Assembly: GCA_031258755.1 (NCBI GenBank)
Contig: JAIRMK010000119.1
Location: forward strand, 1-10,652
DNA length: 10,652 nt
Reading direction: 5' to 3'
DNA from: Prevotellaceae bacterium
GTDB lineage: Bacteria > Bacteroidota > Bacteroidia > Bacteroidales > UBA932
Shown here: positions 6,719 to 10,652 of the stretch, piece by piece
Numbering within the stretch: the first letter of the stretch is position 1
Layout of the letters: each line of letters opens with the position of its first letter
Translations under genes and position numbers: made by a program
Notes under the pieces: generated by a model
Database searches by the model: none
What the model was told of the DNA's origin: nothing
The model's input: the letters and a program-made list of their open reading frames with translations, nothing else

Positions 6719-9142
6719 ATGAAAAAAATTCTAATGATATTGCTGTGGTGCGGTTTGCTGTGCCCGTTGGCTGCACAAAACAAGACAACACGGTCGGGTG
6801 TTATTCAGGTAAAACTTGCACGACAAACCGCACAACAATTACAGCAAACAGCGATGCCGCTGTCGGCTACCGCCGGTCCGCTCCAAGTGGGCATCCAACC
6901 ATTAGACGCCGTAAATGCCGACCATCATGCTGTAAAAATGCGACAGCTATTTATCATCGGCGGCAGGTTTGAACAACGGCAACGCGCATTTGGGCTGGAT
7001 TTGTGGTATGAAATAGAGATAGAAGAAACAGAAAATATCCAACGCGCCGTAACTGCATACGCAGCACTCGACGGCATTGACATGGCAGAGCCATCTTATG
7101 AAATAGAACTTGTCGGCAATTCTCAGGCCACAATCAACGATCCCCGGTTTCCGGATCAATGGCATTACCACAATACCGGCCAGGTGGGGATAGCGGGCGT
7201 GGACATCCGCCTGCCCGGCGCATGGGACAAGACCATGGGGAATACGAATGTTATCGTATCGGTGGTAGATCATGGGATAGATTACATGCATGAAGACCTT
7301 GCCGGCCATATCTGGCCCGGCGTAGGCTATAATTTTGTGAGCAAAGGGGGCATTATACCCGAAGACCATGGCACCCATGTCGCCGGCACTATTGCCGCCG
7401 TGAATAATAACGGTATCGGCGTGGCCGGCATCGCCGGAGGTAATGGCAGTAGCAATGGCGTCCGCTTGATGTCGTGCCAAATGCTTGAAGGAGAAAGAAG
7501 CGTTTCGGGTGGCCCGGCCATAGCGTGGGGCGCCGACCACGGCGCTGTGATCTCCCAAAACAGTTGGCAGTATAAAAATGAGAATGTTCAGAATCAAGCC
7601 GACAAGGATGGCATTAATTATTTCATTCAATATGCAGGCAAGGACGAATACGGACAACCGTTGCCGGGAACGCTAATGATTGGAGGTATTGTAATTTTTG
7701 CCGCCGGCAACGACAAGAACAATAAGGATAACCGGTATCCCGGAGCATGGCCGGAAGTGCTGTCGGTTGCGGCTATCGGTCCCACGGGAAAACGTGCTTC
7801 TTATTCCAATTACGGGGCATCGGTAGATATTTCAGCGCCGGGAGGAGATCCCACGGTAAATGCAAGGACTGTACTGAGCACCTTGCCTAACAACACTTAT
7901 GGCTATATGTATGGAACGTCTATGGCTTGCCCGCATGTGTCGGGCGTGGCGGCACTGGTGCTGTCACATTTCGGAAGCAGCACCTACACACCCGAAAAGT
8001 TGCGCGAACGTTTACTGTTAAGCGTTAATCCGCTTATCCACGATCAGGCCACAGCGCCGCTGATGGGCGCCGGATTAATAGACGCAACCATAGCGCTTGC
8101 CGATGATATCCCGGTTACGGGCATCGACGTGTCGCCCAAAAATGAAGACGTCTATGTATCGAGAACCATACCGCTTACAGCCACTGTCCTTCCGTCCGAT
8201 GCATGGAATAAACGTGTCCAATGGAGTAGCCGGAATATTGGTATTGCCACAGTAAGTTCGCAAGGCGTAGTAAGTGGCATAAGCGAAGGGCAAGTGTATA
8301 TAATCGCTACAACCAACGAAGGGAATTTCAAAGATTCCTGTTTAGTAACCGTACACAATATAGATGTAACCGGCATCACGATCTCGCCATCGCCTGCCTT
8401 TACATTGATAAATAAGCGGCAGCAACAATTTTATTATAACATAGAACCTTCCGACGCGACCGACAAAGCCGTGCGATGGGAAAGCCGAAACCCGTCTATC
8501 GTATCCATCGATCAGGATAACGGATTGGCTTCGGCAAATACTATCGGCAAAACGTTCATAGTCGTTATCAGCAATGATGGAGGGCTTAAAGACAGTTGCG
8601 AATTAACCGTCGCGAAAGAAGTGGAGTCGGTGTCGATACATCCAAAACAAATCCGTATAGTGCGCAATAATGTAATACAGTTACAGGCTGTGGTAATACC
8701 CGATGACGCTTATGACAGAGCGGTTACCTGGTCATCCGATAAAGTGTCTGTAGCTATTGTTAACGATGACGGCATAGTAAAGGGTAATGCGGCAGGAACA
8801 ACCACTGTTCGTGTGCATACACGGGATGGGAATATGGAAGCGACTTGTGTGGTAGAAGTCCACGAAGATATTCATGTTCCGCAGGGCTTCAGCCCCAACG
8901 GCGACGGCGTCAACGATTATTTCGTGTGCACGCTCGACAGCCGTGACACCTACACCCTCACCGTATTCGACCGCTCGGGACAGGTGCACTACCGCTCATC
9001 CGACTACCAAAACAATTGGGACGGAACGGCCAGCGCCGGCCCGCACGCGGGAGACAAAGTGCCCACCGGCACCTATTTCTACACCCTGTCTGCCCAAAAA
9101 TCGGGGAATGTGAAAAAAGGATTTGTAGTTGTCAAATATTAA
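6719..9142 (+). CDS. Secreted subtilisin-like (S8) serine protease with Big_2 repeats and T9SS type B sorting domain
   Basis: An exported endopeptidase of 807 residues. Order: signal peptide (1-19/20, cut near PLAAQ), propeptide-like region (~21-137), S8 catalytic domain (~140-460), three Big_2-type Ig-like repeats (~465-545, 549-632, 636-715), and a gliding-motility/CHU_C-type C-terminal domain (~718-807). The catalytic triad is visible: Asp184 (SVVDHGID), His217 (EDHGTHVAGT) and Ser401 (YGTSMACPHVSG), with oxyanion Asn331 (FAAGND). The Asp motif reads DHG where DTG or DSG is usual. The repeats share WSSxNxxIATVxxxGxVxG-type cores. The final domain has FSPNGDGVNDYF, NNWDGT and PTGTYFYTL, typical of T9SS type B cargo. 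It starts after the 6658-6690 terminator; I see no clear promoter in 6634-6718. The PorP/SprF gene follows after 24 nt, the usual pairing for such cargo. Confidence 0.93.
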   Translation: MKKILMILLWCGLLCPLAAQNKTTRSGVIQVKLARQTAQQLQQTAMPLSATAGPLQVGIQPLDAVNADHHAVKMRQLFIIGGRFEQRQRAFGLDLWYEIEIEETENIQRAVTAYAALDGIDMAEPSYEIELVGNSQATINDPRFPDQWHYHNTGQVGIAGVDIRLPGAWDKTMGNTNVIVSVVDHGIDYMHEDLAGHIWPGVGYNFVSKGGIIPEDHGTHVAGTIAAVNNNGIGVAGIAGGNGSSNGVRLMSCQMLEGERSVSGGPAIAWGADHGAVISQNSWQYKNENVQNQADKDGINYFIQYAGKDEYGQPLPGTLMIGGIVIFAAGNDKNNKDNRYPGAWPEVLSVAAIGPTGKRASYSNYGASVDISAPGGDPTVNARTVLSTLPNNTYGYMYGTSMACPHVSGVAALVLSHFGSSTYTPEKLRERLLLSVNPLIHDQATAPLMGAGLIDATIALADDIPVTGIDVSPKNEDVYVSRTIPLTATVLPSDAWNKRVQWSSRNIGIATVSSQGVVSGISEGQVYIIATTNEGNFKDSCLVTVHNIDVTGITISPSPAFTLINKRQQQFYYNIEPSDATDKAVRWESRNPSIVSIDQDNGLASANTIGKTFIVVISNDGGLKDSCELTVAKEVESVSIHPKQIRIVRNNVIQLQAVVIPDDAYDRAVTWSSDKVSVAIVNDDGIVKGNAAGTTTVRVHTRDGNMEATCVVEVHEDIHVPQGFSPNGDGVNDYFVCTLDSRDTYTLTVFDRSGQVHYRSSDYQNNWDGTASAGPHAGDKVPTGTYFYTLSAQKSGNVKKGFVVVKY

Positions 9143-9166
9143 ACCGCGACAGAAAATTTAAAAAAG

Positions 9167-10075
9167 ATGAAAAAAATCATAACTATAATAGCCACATCCG
9201 TATTCCTTTGTAATACCTTCACAAGCGCGGCGCAACCACACTTCGACGAACAGGGGAACCTGAACTACCGCGACTACGAGTTGCTGCTCAATCCGGCTAC
9301 GGTGGGCATGGCTACACAAAGCCAACTCAGCCTTAGCGCCCACAAACAATGGCTGGGCTTTGAAGGCGCGCCGCTCTCGGAACTGTTGCAATACCAAATG
9401 CCCATTGCGCAACACAGCGGCCTGGGCGCATGGGTGCACAACGACGCCTTCGGCGTAACCCACAACTTGCAAGTGGGTGTAGTGTATGCGCACAAAATAC
9501 GCCTTAAAAACAACTTCCTGTCGTTTGGCCTGAGTCTGTCGGCCCTGACGATGCAGGAAAGCCGCATCACCGACCTGAACGACCCGGAAAATGATCATAC
9601 ATTTAATGAACCGTTGAGCAGCCAATTTGGTTTTAATGCCGGTTTCGGCGTGTACTACGCCGGCGAAAAGTTCTACGCCGGGGTGTCCATCCCGCAACTG
9701 CTGACCAACGAGATTAAAGAAAATAGCCTAAGCAACGGCATGGACGTTGCACGCCTGCAGTACTATTTCACCGGCGGCTACCGCTTCGACGTAACGGACA
9801 AAATAAGTTTGTCGCCTTCGGCATTACTGCAATTGTCGGGCGCCACCGAGGTGGGTTATGCTTTTATGCTCACGGCCGCGTATAACAGGCGGGTGGAAGC
9901 AGGAGCGGGATGGACATCCTCCTCACAACTGCAATTGTCGGTGGGCGCAGCCGTAACGAAGAAGCTGTCGTTGCGGTATCAATTTTCGCAGGAAGTAGGC
10001 TCCGAATACCATGCCGGCTCTTCGCACTTCATTGTCGTGCGCTTTGCGTGGGGCGGACGGAAACCGGTCATTTAG
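9167..10075 (+). CDS. PorP/SprF-family type IX secretion membrane protein
   Basis: PorP/SprF proteins are outer-membrane barrels used by T9SS; copies beside type B cargo genes serve export or surface attachment of that cargo (SprF with SprB is the known example). The 302 residues begin with a signal peptide (1-22, cut near TSAAQ). Next come the family landmarks NPATVG (42-47) and QWLGFEGAP (61-69), then alternating amphipathic strands and an aromatic-rich end (FIVVRFAWGG). Length is normal for the family. It follows the protease by 24 nt and is very likely co-transcribed with it. No terminator hairpin is evident after the TAG. Its first third is GC-rich (about 57-58% in two 60-base blocks counted by hand), like the end of the protease gene. 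Confidence 0.9.
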   Translation: MKKIITIIATSVFLCNTFTSAAQPHFDEQGNLNYRDYELLLNPATVGMATQSQLSLSAHKQWLGFEGAPLSELLQYQMPIAQHSGLGAWVHNDAFGVTHNLQVGVVYAHKIRLKNNFLSFGLSLSALTMQESRITDLNDPENDHTFNEPLSSQFGFNAGFGVYYAGEKFYAGVSIPQLLTNEIKENSLSNGMDVARLQYYFTGGYRFDVTDKISLSPSALLQLSGATEVGYAFMLTAAYNRRVEAGAGWTSSSQLQLSVGAAVTKKLSLRYQFSQEVGSEYHAGSSHFIVVRFAWGGRKPVI

Positions 10076-10139
10076 CAGTATAGAAGTTTAGAAGTTATTT
10101 GCATTGTTAAGCAATTAGCGGATATCAATTTTTTTTTAT

Positions 10140-10147
10140 TACTTTTG
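10140..10147 (+). promoter_or_regulatory. Possible -7 box for the DJ-1/PfpI-family gene
   Basis: TACTTTTG fits TAnnTTTG. The -33 element is weak: TTAG at 10115-10118 gives a 21-nt spacer, with one mismatch to TTTG. The box lies inside a small ATTAC-TTTT-GTAAT hairpin (10138-10151). If used, transcription would start about 60 nt before the gene. Confidence 0.35.
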
Positions 10148-10159
10148 TAATCGTAATAA

Positions 10160-10219
10160 ATGGAAAAGAAATCAGGTATGCGCAAAGCAGGCAAAAATTT
10201 TAAACTTTTTACATCATGA
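10160..10219 (+). CDS. Possible 19-codon leader ORF overlapping the next start codon
   Basis: An ATG at 10160 opens a lysine-rich frame of 19 codons (MEKKSGMRKAGKNFKLFTS). Its TGA (10217-10219) overlaps the ATG of the following gene (10216-10218) as ATGA, the arrangement seen in translational coupling. It has no clear ribosome-binding site and no recognisable relatives. It may be chance in an AT-rich spacer. Confidence 0.2.
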   Translation: MEKKSGMRKAGKNFKLFTS

Positions 10220-10652
10220 AAACCACGTACATATTCCTGACCACAGGATTTGAAGAAGTAGAGGCTTTGGCTGCGGTAGATGTGCTACGCAGGGCAGGGC
10301 TAACCGTAAAAACCGTTTCGGTGGAAGACTCCAGACAGGTGGTAGCAAGTCACCGGGTGACGGTGGAGGCGGATTTGCTGTTTAAGGAAACCGACTTTAG
10401 CGACGCCGGGTTGCTGGTATTGCCCGGCGGCACAACTCGCCTAAACGAGTTTGAAGCGCTCAAAAAGCTTTTGCTCACAAGTTACGAAGCCGGGATAAAA
10501 ATTGCCGCCATCTGTGCTGCACCAATGGTGCTTGGAGGGCTTGGGCTGCTGAAAGGGAAAAAAGCCACCTGCTACCCCGGCTTTGAGAAGTACCTGACGG
10601 GGGCAATCCTTGCCACAGACCAGCCTGTGGTGACAGATGGCAATATAGTAAC
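10216..10652 (+). CDS. DJ-1/PfpI (ThiJ/YajL-like) family protein, 3' end cut by window
   Basis: The ATG at 10216 opens a frame that stays open to the window edge: 145 complete codons of a family usually ~180-190 residues long. The N-terminus YIFLTTGFEEVEALAAVDVL matches DJ-1/YajL proteins. Glu16 corresponds to the conserved Glu18 of human DJ-1. Cys100 in IAAICAAP is the reactive nucleophile-elbow cysteine. LVLPGG (67-72) and the CYPGFE segment (119-124) are also typical. Members act as cytosolic stress-response proteins with reported chaperone or deglycase-type activity; the reaction here cannot be told. There is no signal peptide. The gene is unrelated in function to the secretion genes before it and probably has its own promoter. 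The last ~40 residues are not seen. Confidence 0.9.
   Translation, partial: MKTTYIFLTTGFEEVEALAAVDVLRRAGLTVKTVSVEDSRQVVASHRVTVEADLLFKETDFSDAGLLVLPGGTTRLNEFEALKKLLLTSYEAGIKIAAICAAPMVLGGLGLLKGKKATCYPGFEKYLTGAILATDQPVVTDGNIV

Noticed and set aside
6947..7657. 236-codon open frame on the minus strand inside the protease gene
   Set aside because: It lies fully antisense to a gene with intact catalytic motifs, and its translation has no recognisable domain.
10099..10114. TTGC/GCAA hairpin after the PorP/SprF gene as a terminator
   Set aside because: Only four base pairs with an 8-nt loop and no following T-run; too weak to call.

Overview
The window looks like Bacteroidota, most likely a Bacteroidales relative. 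It has a SusC/SusD pair, AT-rich leaders without strong Shine-Dalgarno sequences, promoters of the TTTG / TAnnTTTG type, lipoproteins with a cysteine lipobox, and a protease with a type IX secretion (T9SS) type B sorting domain next to a PorP/SprF-family protein. I cannot name a species.

Left part (1-1151). The first 135 bases are the 3' end of an unrecognised gene. Its stop codon runs into eight copies of a ~22-bp repeat (134-419), seven of them at a 29-33 bp period. I read this as the multi-repeat terminus of an insertion sequence, possibly IS21-type, with the body of the element off the left edge. Next come a perfect 15-bp AT-rich palindrome (449-488) and, on the minus strand, a compact GC-rich tRNA-like gene (564-650) with a flawless T arm but an odd middle. 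A good Bacteroidota promoter (762-792) then precedes a ~350-nt leader before susC. The leader holds an 18-bp perfect inverted repeat 251 bp apart and an 11-bp unit repeated three times.

Middle part (1152-6690). An operon of susC (TonB-dependent outer-membrane transporter), susD (surface lipoprotein) and a third lipoprotein (Calx-beta-like domain plus an unrecognised cysteine-containing C-terminal domain), with 33- and 37-nt gaps, ends in a hairpin terminator.

Right part (6719-10652). A secreted subtilisin-like (S8) protease with three Big_2-type Ig-like repeats and a type B sorting domain is followed after 24 nt by a PorP/SprF-family outer-membrane protein. A 5'-complete, 3'-truncated DJ-1/PfpI-family gene closes the window; its start codon overlaps the stop of a 19-codon reading frame.

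Putting it together (inference): the protease is exported by T9SS and held at the surface with its PorP/SprF partner, and may generate peptides imported by the SusC/SusD system. The terminator between the two gene groups means they need not be co-transcribed. The least explained parts are the susC leader, the tRNA-like gene and the repeat array.
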